Virus record (IMG/VR): IMGVR_UViG_3300020185_002501
Coordinates: 1-48,300 of that record
Length of the DNA: 48,300 bases
Direction: 5' to 3' (one strand)
DNA from: a virus
Shown here: positions 29,094 to 37,657 of the stretch, in pieces
How positions within the stretch are numbered: position 1 is the stretch's first letter
Layout of the letters: every line of letters starts with the position of its first letter
Program-made: the position numbers and the translations under genes
Notes under the pieces: model-generated
Database searches by the model: none
What the model saw: only the letters and a program-made list of their open reading frames with translations
Told to the model about the DNA's origin: nothing

Positions 29094-29862
29094 GGCCGAC
29101 AAAGGGTACCTAATTGTAGCCGGAACTGCCGCTTCTGCTGATTATATTACATGTGCAGAAACACTAGTAAAAAGTCTTAAATATTGGCACCCAGATGCAA
29201 AAGTTTGTTTAGTTACTGATCAAGAGAACTATCAAAATTCTTTGTTTGACTTTATCAAGACTTTTCCGCATGGTAATACAGGTGGGTGGACCACTGATTG
29301 GCAAGTGTATTATGCAAGCCCGTTTCACGAAACTATAAAGCTTGAAGCTGATATGGTTGTTAGCGGACCAATTGATCATTGGTGGCCATTGTTTCGAAAT
29401 AAACCAGTTTGGATAAGCACAGGAGCACGTAACTTCCATGGTGTCACTGCAACCTCTCGCACTTATCGAAAAATATTTGATCATAATAGTTTGCCCGATG
29501 TATATAATGCAATTACCTACTGGAGGGTAAGTGCTGATGCAGAACGATTCTTTCACAATGTGAAACAATATTTTTCTAACTGGGATATAATTAAACGCAG
29601 CATCAAACTAGGCAACGATGAAAAGGCTAGCACAGATTTAATTTATGCATTAAATGGCAGTGACTTTATTACACCGGGCGTTGGGCCTCAAATTGTACAC
29701 ATGAAACCAGATATCCTTGGTACTAGTGCAGATGATTGGACTTTCGAACTAGTTTGGGAAGTAGTCAACGGGGTAATTCGCATCAATGGACATAATCAAA
29801 CTGGATTTGTGCATTATCATCAAAAAAAACTAGCACATGAATTAGGACAGTTCTATGAATGA
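29083..29862 (+). CDS. Second glycosyltransferase-like protein
   Basis: A 259-residue protein with a similar plan to its upstream neighbour: GYLIVAGTAASADYITCAET, VKSLKYWHPDAKVCLVTDQE (first strands and helix) and TIKLEADMVVSG, whose E88-A-D90 replaces the usual DxD. Then a long segment with NDEKASTDLIYALNGSDF, where GT8-like proteins have the acceptor region. I chose ATG 29083 because TGGAG at 29071-29075 lies 8 bases before it; the frame extends 11 codons further upstream into the previous gene without a better site. It overlaps the previous gene by 11 bases, suggesting translational coupling and joint function. Weakened metal motif, so activity is less certain. Confidence 0.5.
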   Translation: MQYEADKGYLIVAGTAASADYITCAETLVKSLKYWHPDAKVCLVTDQENYQNSLFDFIKTFPHGNTGGWTTDWQVYYASPFHETIKLEADMVVSGPIDHWWPLFRNKPVWISTGARNFHGVTATSRTYRKIFDHNSLPDVYNAITYWRVSADAERFFHNVKQYFSNWDIIKRSIKLGNDEKASTDLIYALNGSDFITPGVGPQIVHMKPDILGTSADDWTFELVWEVVNGVIRINGHNQTGFVHYHQKKLAHELGQFYE

Positions 29863-30199
29863 AGATGCGCTACTGCAACTAATTAACCAAATGATGCCAG
29901 AAAATAAACCAGTTGACTTAGAGTACAGATTGTATTATAATAAAGAAACCAATGAACCGTTGTTCTATTCTATGGAGCAACTCGATGGTGATTATATTGT
30001 TGTAACACACGAGCAGTATAGTGTATCTCGTTATGATTTAATTATTCGTAATGGAGTCATTGTACATCTAATTGATGCGGTTAGTTGGACAAAACTGGTG
30101 CCATCGGAATCGGGCACAAGTTGTAGAGCAGACAATATAATGATAGTTGATTCAGATGGTAATAATAAGTGGACTACTAAAACATATTATTTAAAGTAA
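29855..30199 (+). CDS. Hypothetical phage protein
   Basis: A 114-residue protein with no domain I can name. It has a helical start (DALLQLINQMMPENKPVDLE), a beta-rich middle containing YNKETNEPLFYSMEQLDGDY, then IRNGVIVHLIDAVSW, and an acidic-then-basic C-terminus. The start overlaps the preceding gene and has AGGA at 29844-29847. No signal peptide. Conserved-looking patterns hint at a virion or host-modulating protein, but this is a guess. Confidence 0.4.
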   Translation: MNEDALLQLINQMMPENKPVDLEYRLYYNKETNEPLFYSMEQLDGDYIVVTHEQYSVSRYDLIIRNGVIVHLIDAVSWTKLVPSESGTSCRADNIMIVDSDGNNKWTTKTYYLK

Positions 30200-30203
30200 A
30201 TAC
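30195..30203 (+). promoter_or_regulatory. Late-promoter-like motif (AGTAAATAC) before exported protein
   Basis: AGTAAATAC lies 24 bases before the ATG of the small exported protein, overlapping the stop of the preceding gene. Probably drives this gene and the glycosyltransferase-like and first radical-SAM genes downstream. Confidence 0.4.
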
Positions 30204-30227
30204 TTTATATGATAGGAAAAATATTAA

Positions 30228-30563
30228 ATGGAGTATATATTAAATGCGTTTATTGCAGGAATACTAGTACTACTACCAGCAACGGTGTTGTCGCAAGAAC
30301 AAGAAACTAAATTTTTTCTTACTACACAACCTTGTGCACCGGTTATTCAGATGACTAATACGGTTATGAACAAATATGGCGAAAAACCTTTGCACAGTGG
30401 CAGAGGCATGCAACGGAGTTCATCTAACAGCAAAGAGTATTGGAGTTCAATGATGTTTTTTGTTAACCAAGACTCGGGCACCTGGACACTAGTGAGTTTG
30501 TATGATGACGGAACAGCGTGCTTGGTTGCCAATGGTCAAGATTTTAAACCCTACACAAGATAA
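30228..30563 (+). CDS. Small exported protein, function unknown
   Basis: A 111-residue protein with a hydrophobic N-terminus (residues 3-21, AFIAGILVLLPATVL) that could be a signal peptide cleaved after Ser22, although it lacks the usual positive charge. The mature part has a few cysteines (QPCAPVI near 36, GTACLVA near 92) that could pair in the periplasm. Related small proteins (MMFFVNQDSGTWTLVSLYDD core) are familiar from marine phages and metagenomes. An AGTAAATAC late-promoter-like motif at 30195-30203 precedes it. A role at the host envelope is possible but unproven. Confidence 0.45.
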   Translation: MEYILNAFIAGILVLLPATVLSQEQETKFFLTTQPCAPVIQMTNTVMNKYGEKPLHSGRGMQRSSSNSKEYWSSMMFFVNQDSGTWTLVSLYDDGTACLVANGQDFKPYTR

Positions 30564-30577
30564 ATCACGGAGTTAAC

Positions 30578-31504
30578 ATGGATTCAATTGATATTGCCGA
30601 TTTGGACTGTATCTATCTTTCTTACGATGAACCACAAAAAGAAGAGTTTTGGGTTAAGATACGCAACATGGTTCCGTGGGCAAAACGTGTTGATGGGGTA
30701 GAAGGCAGCGATGCTGCACACAAAGCCGCAGCACAAGCAAGCGATACTGAACGTTTTATATTAATTGATGGTGACAATCTTCCCGAGGAGTCTTTTTTCA
30801 ATCAAACCATTGAATACAAGGACAGTAGCTACGAAAAGGCAGTTTATCGCTGGAGAGCACGTAATCATGTTAATGGTTTGATGTATGGTAACGGCGGCAT
30901 GAGTTCCTGGACAAAAGAGTTTGTTATGAACATGCGCACACATGAAGCAAGTGAAGGCGCTGATGATACTGATGTAGAGTTTTGTTTTGATCCGCTGTAC
31001 TGGCCGATGTACAATTGCTATTCGACTACACATCCAAATGGAAGTGCTAAACATGCCTGGCGTGCTGGCTTTCGTGAAGGTGTAAAGATGTGCCTCGACA
31101 GAGGACGCAAACCAACTGTTGGCGAGTTTAAAGAACGAGTACACAGTCGCAACCTTGATCACTTAACCATCTGGCAAAATGTCGGCAGTGATGCAGATTA
31201 CGGTCTGTGGGCAATTGCCGGTGCGAGACTCGGAACATACAAAACTATGTTAACAGATTGGGATCACAAAGAAGTACAATGGTTTGACAATTTAGAACAA
31301 ATTTGGAACGATATACCAAACACTGATCCAGTCAACATTGTTAATGATCATGCCAGTGCACTAACCAGACAGTTAGATCTACCAATGAATGTACTTAACT
31401 CAGATCAAAGTAAATTTTTTAAACATCACTATCGTAGTAACTGGAATAATAAAAGTATCATGACACGAGAGATTGATGTTATTCGCAGTCAGGAAGGCTG
31501 GTAG
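30578..31504 (+). CDS. Glycosyltransferase-like protein (DGDN motif)
   Basis: A 308-residue protein. N-terminal region: LDCIYLSYDEPQKEEFWVKI, then a block ending FILIDGDNLPEESFF with D64-G-D66-N, placed as the nucleotide-sugar-binding motif of GT-A enzymes. The middle contains WRARNHVNGLMYGNGGMSSW, a stretch I recall from glycosyltransferase-like proteins of T4-like marine phages. C-terminus is helical. GGAG at 30569-30572 lies 5 bases before ATG. The following radical-SAM gene begins 2 bases after this stop, so the glycosyltransferase-like group runs straight into the radical-SAM block. Enzyme class probable, donor and acceptor unknown. Confidence 0.5.
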   Translation: MDSIDIADLDCIYLSYDEPQKEEFWVKIRNMVPWAKRVDGVEGSDAAHKAAAQASDTERFILIDGDNLPEESFFNQTIEYKDSSYEKAVYRWRARNHVNGLMYGNGGMSSWTKEFVMNMRTHEASEGADDTDVEFCFDPLYWPMYNCYSTTHPNGSAKHAWRAGFREGVKMCLDRGRKPTVGEFKERVHSRNLDHLTIWQNVGSDADYGLWAIAGARLGTYKTMLTDWDHKEVQWFDNLEQIWNDIPNTDPVNIVNDHASALTRQLDLPMNVLNSDQSKFFKHHYRSNWNNKSIMTREIDVIRSQEGW

Positions 31505-31505
31505 G

Positions 31506-32933
31506 ATGCAAAACAAAGGCGACGAAGTCGATGCAGACTTTAAAAGTAAATTTTTAAGTGATGCAGAAATTGCACAGCAAAAATTAAACACAATAAGTCC
31601 TAGCATGTGCCTTGCTAAGTGGAAGCAACTCAGCTTACACCTTACTACTGGAATGAACAACAGTTGTTATCATCCGCCATTGCACAGAGCAGATGCAGAA
31701 GCTATTAAGAAAAATCCCAGTGCGTTACACAATACAGACTACAAGAAGCAGCAACGTAAACTGATGCTCGAGGGTGTGCGCCCGAGCGAGTGTGACTATT
31801 GTTGGAAGATGGAAGACAACGGAAAGCTAAGTGACAGGCATTATCGTAGTGGTGAACCATGGGCAATCAAAGACTTTGAAAAAATAACAAATGCAAATTG
31901 GGACGAAGACATTACTCCTAGTTATGTAGAAGTAGATTTTAATAGCGCATGCAACCTAAGTTGTAGTTATTGCTCGCCGCAGTATAGTTCAACCTGGATG
32001 GCTGAAACAGAAAAGCATGGCGCTTGGCCAACAAGTACGCCACACAACGATCCTGCACATTTTGTAGGAGAACGCAGACCTATACTTGCAAGAGACCACA
32101 ACCCATATGTTGATGCATTTTGGGAATGGTGGCCTACGTTGTATCCGGATCTGGAGCACTTCCGAATGACAGGCGGCGAGCCGCTAATGGATAAAAACAC
32201 ATACAAGGTATTTGACCATGTATTAGCCAATCCTAAGCCAGACTTACATCTAAGTACAACATCAAATTTTAGCGTAGATGAGAAACTATGGCAGAAGTAC
32301 AAAGGATATGTATCAACTATATGCAGCGACCACGGCAACGTGGAACACTTTATGCAGTATGTAAGCTTGGACGGAATGTTTGAACAAGTAGAATATGTAC
32401 GTCACGGTCTTGACTTTGACTTACTATGGGACAGAGTACATCAGTTCTTGCGTGATATTCCAGAGCGCAACAGTATTACATTTATTGTAACAATGAGCAA
32501 CTTGAGTGTAACAACTTTACAAAAATTGTTTGCTGCTATACTTGAACTACGGAAAACATACAGCACAACATATCAGCGAGTGTGGTTTGATACACCTGTG
32601 CTGCGTACACCTTCTTGGCAAAGTCTGCAAATCTTGCCTGAAAGTTATGTGTACGAACTTGATATGACCAAAGCCTGGATGCTGGAAAATCTTGAAACTG
32701 AAGCTACTCGCTTCCACGGATTTAAAGACTACGAGATTAATCGTTTAGATAGGGACATTGCCTGGATGAGAGATGGGCAAAGGCTATCTCCAGAGTACCT
32801 TAATCGTAACAAATCAGACTTTTACAAGTTCTTTACTGAGCACGATCGCAGGCGCGGAACTAACTTTTTACAGACATTTCCTGAAATGACCGACTGGTGG
32901 GAACAGTGTAAGTATCAAAGTACTCAGGCATAA
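31506..32933 (+). CDS. Radical-SAM protein with N-terminal twitch-like Cys site, type I (1)
   Basis: A 475-residue radical-SAM protein. The core site is C149-x3-C153-x2-C156 (CNLSCSYC), which would hold the [4Fe-4S] cluster that cleaves S-adenosylmethionine; M221-TGGEP is the SAM-binding GGE motif. The N-terminal 100 residues carry a second cysteine set, C35, C54, C96 and C99 (CLAKW, SCYHP, CDYCW), matching the layout called N-terminal twitch in radical-SAM families. Its first 99 residues align without gaps with the gene at 35005, which supports ATG 31506 as start; AGGAAGG at 31491-31497 is 8 bases upstream. The C-terminus ends with a D-x-R-R and FPE motif shared with its paralogs. Substrate unknown. 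Confidence 0.8.
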   Translation: MQNKGDEVDADFKSKFLSDAEIAQQKLNTISPSMCLAKWKQLSLHLTTGMNNSCYHPPLHRADAEAIKKNPSALHNTDYKKQQRKLMLEGVRPSECDYCWKMEDNGKLSDRHYRSGEPWAIKDFEKITNANWDEDITPSYVEVDFNSACNLSCSYCSPQYSSTWMAETEKHGAWPTSTPHNDPAHFVGERRPILARDHNPYVDAFWEWWPTLYPDLEHFRMTGGEPLMDKNTYKVFDHVLANPKPDLHLSTTSNFSVDEKLWQKYKGYVSTICSDHGNVEHFMQYVSLDGMFEQVEYVRHGLDFDLLWDRVHQFLRDIPERNSITFIVTMSNLSVTTLQKLFAAILELRKTYSTTYQRVWFDTPVLRTPSWQSLQILPESYVYELDMTKAWMLENLETEATRFHGFKDYEINRLDRDIAWMRDGQRLSPEYLNRNKSDFYKFFTEHDRRRGTNFLQTFPEMTDWWEQCKYQSTQA

Positions 32934-32943
32934 GAGTATGCTG

Positions 32944-32952
32944 CATAAATAC
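32944..32952 (+). promoter_or_regulatory. Late-promoter-like motif (CATAAATAC) before B12-type radical-SAM gene
   Basis: CATAAATAC sits 29 bases before the ATG in the 48-base gap after the first radical-SAM gene, with AGGAA between. This suggests the B12-type gene is read late with the structural genes. Confidence 0.45.
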
Positions 32953-32981
32953 ATACAATGCATAAGTTAGGAACAAGTTAA

Positions 32982-34469
32982 ATGGATATATTAATCATAA
33001 ATGTTCCTAGCGTCAGCTTGGTTTATCCAGCTGCGGCTCCTAGCCTATTAAAAGGTGTATGCGAACAAGCTGGGTTTACTGCATCTGTTGCTGACTTCAA
33101 TCTACAATTATTCGATGCACTAGATGGCACAACTCAAACTAGTGTTAGTAATTATTTTACTGTTCGCAGTAGTATTGGCAACGAAGATCAAAAAATCATC
33201 AATGACTGGTACGATAGTTGTGTAAATCAAATTTTAGAAATCAACCCTAAGTTCTTAGGTATAAGTGTTTTTACATTTGAATGCCAACGAGCTACCGAAG
33301 AGCTTGCGCAACGATTAAAAGGACTGTACACTGGAAAAATTATTATTGGTGGTGCAGGGTTAAGTACAAACGGTATTGCTAGTGAGAAGAATGATTTTGG
33401 TACACGGTTAGTAGAAGAAAAACTAGTTGATTTCTTTATACGCGGCGAAGGCGAGCATGCATTAGTTGAGATTCTGCGAAAAAATAGTAGTACAGTTAGT
33501 GGACTTAATAACGACGACTATGTACAAATTACCAATTTAGACGACATTGCATTTCCTAACTACGATGATGTAATTGATCTTCCATACCGTTACACTAGCA
33601 ATGTTGAAAAGCAATTGCCGATTACATCTAGTAGAGGCTGTGTGCGTAGTTGTACATTCTGTGACATACATGCATTTTGGAAAAAGTATACTTTCCGTAG
33701 CGGTGCAAATGTGGCTGAGGAAATGATTCATCAGTATAACAAATACGGTGTAACAAACTTTTTCTTCACTGATAGTCTAATCAATGGCAGTATTAAAAGT
33801 TTTAGAGAGTTATACAAAACTCTTAATCAATATTATGCTGACAACAACTTAGGTGATAAGTTTTTTACATGGGGCGGGCAGTACATTGTACGAACACCCA
33901 CTCAGCTAAATGCAGATGACTTTGCTGGCGCTGCTCGCAGTGGTATGAATGGGTTAGCAATGGGTATCGAAAGTTTAAGTGAAAACGTTCGAGACCATAT
34001 GAAAAAGGGTTTCTCAAATGCTGATCTTGATTTTACATTAGAACAAATACGTTTAAACGGTATGAATTGTTATTTCTTGATCATTATAGGTTATCCGACT
34101 GAGACAGTCGAAGACTTTCAAGAAACACTAGAATCATTTACTAAGTATCAAGGATATGCAATTGACGGTACTATATTTGGAGTAAACCTTGGCGGTACTT
34201 TAAGCATCGACGAAGGAACTCCGTTGCATCTTAATAGTGTTGACCTCGGACTTGACTTTACAAGCGACAGTGGCGCAGGCACTTTATTTGGACTCGACTG
34301 GGTTGATCAACAAAATAAAGACTTGACGTTACTAGAACGTTGTCGCAGACGTGTGTCGACTCAAGAATTATTAATGAACTTAGGGTACACTGTATGGAAT
34401 GGAGACCATCAGTTAACCAGATTAATGAGAAGTTATGATCGAATTACACGAAATTCCTATCACAGTTAA
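32982..34469 (+). CDS. B12-binding-type radical-SAM protein
   Basis: A 495-residue protein with a B12-binding-like N-terminal domain (first 140 residues, DILIINVPSVSLVYPAAAPS to KIIIGGAGLSTN) and a radical-SAM core with C220-x3-C224-x2-C227 (CVRSCTFC). The C-terminal third continues the barrel (FTWGGQYIVRTPTQLN, GMNGLAMGIESLSENVRDHM). Members of this class often methylate or rearrange unactivated carbons. The N-terminal domain lacks an obvious DxHxxG cobalamin-ligand motif, so cobalamin may bind base-off without protein ligand or not at all. It starts after a late-promoter-like motif (32944-32952), with AGGAA at 32969-32973. Its 3' end overlaps the next gene by 35 bases. Confidence 0.75.
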   Translation: MDILIINVPSVSLVYPAAAPSLLKGVCEQAGFTASVADFNLQLFDALDGTTQTSVSNYFTVRSSIGNEDQKIINDWYDSCVNQILEINPKFLGISVFTFECQRATEELAQRLKGLYTGKIIIGGAGLSTNGIASEKNDFGTRLVEEKLVDFFIRGEGEHALVEILRKNSSTVSGLNNDDYVQITNLDDIAFPNYDDVIDLPYRYTSNVEKQLPITSSRGCVRSCTFCDIHAFWKKYTFRSGANVAEEMIHQYNKYGVTNFFFTDSLINGSIKSFRELYKTLNQYYADNNLGDKFFTWGGQYIVRTPTQLNADDFAGAARSGMNGLAMGIESLSENVRDHMKKGFSNADLDFTLEQIRLNGMNCYFLIIIGYPTETVEDFQETLESFTKYQGYAIDGTIFGVNLGGTLSIDEGTPLHLNSVDLGLDFTSDSGAGTLFGLDWVDQQNKDLTLLERCRRRVSTQELLMNLGYTVWNGDHQLTRLMRSYDRITRNSYHS

Positions 34470-34947
34470 AATACATCTTGAACATTCTGACTACAACGAT
34501 ACCAATGGGTGGCCTCTAGTACAGATAGACTGGAACGACACAGTCATTGGTCGTTATGAAGCTAACTGTGATGTGATAGAATTTAAAATAGTACAAGATG
34601 TAACACGCGAAACTAGTGTTCTGCGATTCCACCATTACGGCAAAAATTATATTGCTGAAGATAAGTGGGTAGAAGTAAAGAAAATGTACATTAACAACAT
34701 CGATTTGCAGCATGTTACCTGGGACAGTGTGCAGCATGCATTTATTCCTCCGTGGGATAACGAAAGCAGTGGTGTGCTTCACAGCAATTTATATCTCGGA
34801 CACAATGGGTATGTTGAATGGCAATTTAAGAATCCTCTGTTACTTGATATACAAAAGAGACTGGGCAAGCACGTTGAACAGATTCACGGACAAGAAACAA
34901 CTAGAGAAGTTCTAGAAAAGGTTAAAGAATATTTTTGGAACCAGTAG
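34435..34947 (+). CDS. Hypothetical protein, possibly beta-sandwich
   Basis: A 170-residue protein of unknown function. It is beta-rich with many Trp, Tyr, His and Asp residues (ITVKIHLEHSDYNDTNGWPL, VLRFHHYGKNYIAEDKWVEV, VEWQFKNPLLLDI), a composition common in carbohydrate-binding or jelly-roll folds, but I see no diagnostic motif. It overlaps the B12-type radical-SAM gene by 35 bases, an unusually long overlap, yet no later ATG with a ribosome-binding site fits. A sigma70-like promoter starts just before its stop codon and serves the next gene. Confidence 0.4.
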   Translation: MIELHEIPITVKIHLEHSDYNDTNGWPLVQIDWNDTVIGRYEANCDVIEFKIVQDVTRETSVLRFHHYGKNYIAEDKWVEVKKMYINNIDLQHVTWDSVQHAFIPPWDNESSGVLHSNLYLGHNGYVEWQFKNPLLLDIQKRLGKHVEQIHGQETTREVLEKVKEYFWNQ

Positions 34948-34973
34948 ACAAACAAACATACATACTATATAAT
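34945..34973 (+). promoter_or_regulatory. Sigma70-like promoter before the long radical-SAM operon
   Basis: TAGACA at 34945-34950 (one change from TTGACA), exactly 17 bases, then TATAAT at 34968-34973. The gene at 35005 follows about 30 bases later with a good ribosome-binding site. TATAAT forms an inverted repeat with ATTATA at 34977-34982. A host-type promoter, unlike the TAAATAC sites elsewhere. Confidence 0.6.
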
Positions 34974-35004
34974 ACTATTATACGCACCCGCAAAAGGACG
35001 CATG

Positions 35005-36381
35005 ATGACCGAAGGTAATCCAGATAACAAGTTAGAAGTACTGCAAAGTAAATTGTTGCCATACGATTTTAAGCAACAACACTTAGATACTCGCAGTGCA
35101 AGCTTCTGCGGAGCAAAATGGTACAACGCCACTATTTGGCTCGGAAGCGGTATGACTACTAGTTGTCACCATCCGTTGCCTCACAAAATTGATGCAGAAA
35201 AACTCAAAGATAATCCAAAACTAATACACAACACACCAGAGAAAAAAGAACAACGAAAGCAAATGCAGTGCGGTGAACGCCCTAGTGGTTGTGAGTATTG
35301 CTGGAAAATCGAAGACATGGGCGAAAAGCACATCAGTGACCGTGTTTATAAAAGCTGGATCTACACTGATGAAGAACTAACCAAAGCAGCTGAAACAGAT
35401 GCCGAGGAAGACTTTGATCTTATCAATCTTGAGATTGCATTTGATCGAACATGCAACTTTGCTTGCAGTTATTGCAACCCTGCCTTTAGTAGTACATGGG
35501 TTAAGGATCTAAAACAAAACGGAGGCTATACTGATCTTAAAAGTGACGGCCGCGGGCACTTTACACACGAACACGACAGTAGTCAATTGTTTAGCTACGG
35601 CGAAGAGAATCCATATGTTGAAGCCTTCTTTAAGTGGTGGGAAACTGATCTACACAAAACATTGCGTCAGTTACGTGTAACTGGAGGCGAGCCACTAATG
35701 AGTGCAGACCTTTGGAAGCTAATTGAATGGTTTGAGAAAAACGGTGATAAGAGTCAAACCAGTCTTGCTATCAATAGTAATCTAGTAGCAAAGCCTGAAC
35801 TAATTCAACGATTGATCAATGTGCGTCAACACTTGCCTAGTCTAGGTGTGTACACTAGTGCAGAAGCAACCGACTCATCAGCTGAATACATTCGCGATGG
35901 TATGATATTTGAGCAATGGTGGGATAATGTGCAGCGTTTACACGAAGCAGACATTGACACGCACTGCATGATGACTATCAATGCATTATGCTTAGAGACA
36001 CTGCCTGATCTTGTGTTGCGCATTATGGCAAAGCGAGAAGAGTATGATAGCCGCAGATTCTGTGTGATGAGCTTTAATATTTTGCGCTTTCCTAGTTTTC
36101 AAAGTGCGCTAGTTTTACCAGACGAAATAAAGCAACGCCATGTTAAAAAACTGCAAGATCTTCGCAACAATAATTCACCGTTGTTCCACGAGTTTGAACT
36201 AGGGCAACTAGACAGGCTTATTGAATACTTGCAAGTTGTAGATACACCACACAGTGAAGGATTTGACATGCCAAATCTGCACAACGATTTTAAAAAGTTT
36301 TATCAACAGTATGACGTCAGGCGTAATAAGAACTTTGAAACAACGTTCCCTGAACTAAAGGAATGGTATAATGAGCTATAA
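35005..36381 (+). CDS. Radical-SAM protein with N-terminal twitch-like Cys site, type I (2)
   Basis: A 458-residue paralog of the gene at 31506. The four N-terminal cysteines (C35, C54, C96, C99) are at exactly the same positions; the radical-SAM triad is C150-x3-C154-x2-C157 (CNFACSYC); VTGGEPLM is the SAM-binding GGE motif. The C-terminus has the D-V-R-R and FPE motifs. AAAAGGA at 34992-34998 is 6 bases before this ATG; the ATG at 35002 would be only 3 bases away, so 35005 is preferred. This is the first gene after the sigma70-like promoter and begins the long chain of coupled genes. It overlaps the next gene by 11 bases. The reaction is unknown. Confidence 0.8.
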   Translation: MTEGNPDNKLEVLQSKLLPYDFKQQHLDTRSASFCGAKWYNATIWLGSGMTTSCHHPLPHKIDAEKLKDNPKLIHNTPEKKEQRKQMQCGERPSGCEYCWKIEDMGEKHISDRVYKSWIYTDEELTKAAETDAEEDFDLINLEIAFDRTCNFACSYCNPAFSSTWVKDLKQNGGYTDLKSDGRGHFTHEHDSSQLFSYGEENPYVEAFFKWWETDLHKTLRQLRVTGGEPLMSADLWKLIEWFEKNGDKSQTSLAINSNLVAKPELIQRLINVRQHLPSLGVYTSAEATDSSAEYIRDGMIFEQWWDNVQRLHEADIDTHCMMTINALCLETLPDLVLRIMAKREEYDSRRFCVMSFNILRFPSFQSALVLPDEIKQRHVKKLQDLRNNNSPLFHEFELGQLDRLIEYLQVVDTPHSEGFDMPNLHNDFKKFYQQYDVRRNKNFETTFPELKEWYNEL

Positions 36382-37657
36382 TTACAACAGTGCTGACCCG
36401 ATTAAAATTAAGCTAGCAGACCTAAGTGATAGGGAACGCGAGTTGCTCAGTGAAAGCAAAACGTTTTGTATGTACCCGTGGATACATATGCATGCTTATC
36501 CCACTGGCGAAGCCTATCCTTGCTGTCACGCCGAAATGGGTGTTGGACAAGTGGGTAACTGTAAAAACAACACAATGGAAGAGATCTGGAACAGTCCAGA
36601 ACAAAAACAATTACGTAAAGACATGTTGTCAGAGCAACCTAATGCTGCCTGCGGACGTTGCTACGAACAAGAGAAAAGCGGATTCTTTAGCGGACGCCAG
36701 AGTGCAAACAAGCACCACGGACATCACATTGGACGTGCACTTGACACACATGATGATGGTCATTACGACGATTTTGAAATGACATACTGGGACATTAGGT
36801 TCTCGAACTTGTGTAACCTAAGTTGTCGTAGTTGCGGCCATATTTTTAGTAGTAGTTGGTACAAAGATCAAAGTGAATTAGCAGGCGGCAACTGGGCTAA
36901 AGAAAACAAGCCAATGAACTACGCAGGTCGATTTGAAACTGACATGATTGAGCAGTTATATGAACACTTGGATCACGTAGAACAGGTATACTTTGCTGGC
37001 GGCGAGCCATGCATGATGGACGAGCATTATCTTATACTTGAAGAATTAGAACGCAGAGGCCGATTCGATGTGCGTCTTATATACAATACAAACTTTACAA
37101 AAACTAAATTAAAAGATCGTTTGGTATTTGATTATTGGAAAAAGTTTGATAGTGTAGCTGTGGGTGCAAGCCTAGATGGTATGGGTACCCACGGTGAATA
37201 TATTCGCACAGGCACTAAGTGGAAAGAAGTAGAACAAAATAGACGTACCATGATGGAAGTATGTCCTAACGTTGACTTTTATATTAGCCCAACATTAAGC
37301 ATTATGAATGCCCTGCACTTACCTGACTTTCACAGAGATTGGGTTGAAAAAGGCTTGATAAAGCCGCAAGACCTTAATGTAAATATTTTGCAGGATCCAG
37401 ATTATTTGCGCATCGATATTGCACCGCAAGCATACAAAGATCAAATTAAAGAAAAGTACGAAGAACACTTAGAATGGCTCCGCCCACTAGATCGTTTAAA
37501 CAGAGCGACAGTAGGATTTGAAAGTGCATTGCAGTATATGGAAAGTACAGATAACACACACCTAATAGACAAGTTTTGGCAGAAGACCAATCGGCTTGAC
37601 GGTATACGTAAAGAAAACATTTTAGATGTAATACCAGAAATGGCAGCATTGAAATGA
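36371..37657 (+). CDS. Radical-SAM protein with N-terminal twitch-like Cys site, type II (1)
   Basis: A 428-residue radical-SAM protein with core triad C148-x3-C152-x2-C155 (CNLSCRSC) and FAGGEPCMM. Its N-terminal site differs from type I: C33 in TFCMYPW, the pair C51-C52 in YPCCHAE and C94/C97 in ACGRCYEQ, the pattern seen in SPASM/twitch-like auxiliary clusters. AAAGGA at 36357-36362, inside the upstream gene, is 8 bases before ATG. It overlaps both neighbours. A GIRKEN C-terminal motif recurs as GIRKDT in the gene at 42262. Confidence 0.8.
   Translation: MSYNYNSADPIKIKLADLSDRERELLSESKTFCMYPWIHMHAYPTGEAYPCCHAEMGVGQVGNCKNNTMEEIWNSPEQKQLRKDMLSEQPNAACGRCYEQEKSGFFSGRQSANKHHGHHIGRALDTHDDGHYDDFEMTYWDIRFSNLCNLSCRSCGHIFSSSWYKDQSELAGGNWAKENKPMNYAGRFETDMIEQLYEHLDHVEQVYFAGGEPCMMDEHYLILEELERRGRFDVRLIYNTNFTKTKLKDRLVFDYWKKFDSVAVGASLDGMGTHGEYIRTGTKWKEVEQNRRTMMEVCPNVDFYISPTLSIMNALHLPDFHRDWVEKGLIKPQDLNVNILQDPDYLRIDIAPQAYKDQIKEKYEEHLEWLRPLDRLNRATVGFESALQYMESTDNTHLIDKFWQKTNRLDGIRKENILDVIPEMAALK

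Noticed and set aside
28305-31504. Naming the glycosyltransferase-like genes as DNA base glucosyltransferases
   Set aside because: They lack recognisable T4 alpha/beta-glucosyltransferase motifs; only a general GT-A-like call is justified.
31473-31505. An earlier start for the first radical-SAM gene
   Set aside because: The extra residues overlap the glycosyltransferase-like gene; AGGAAGG is placed for 31506 and the paralog at 35005 aligns from there.
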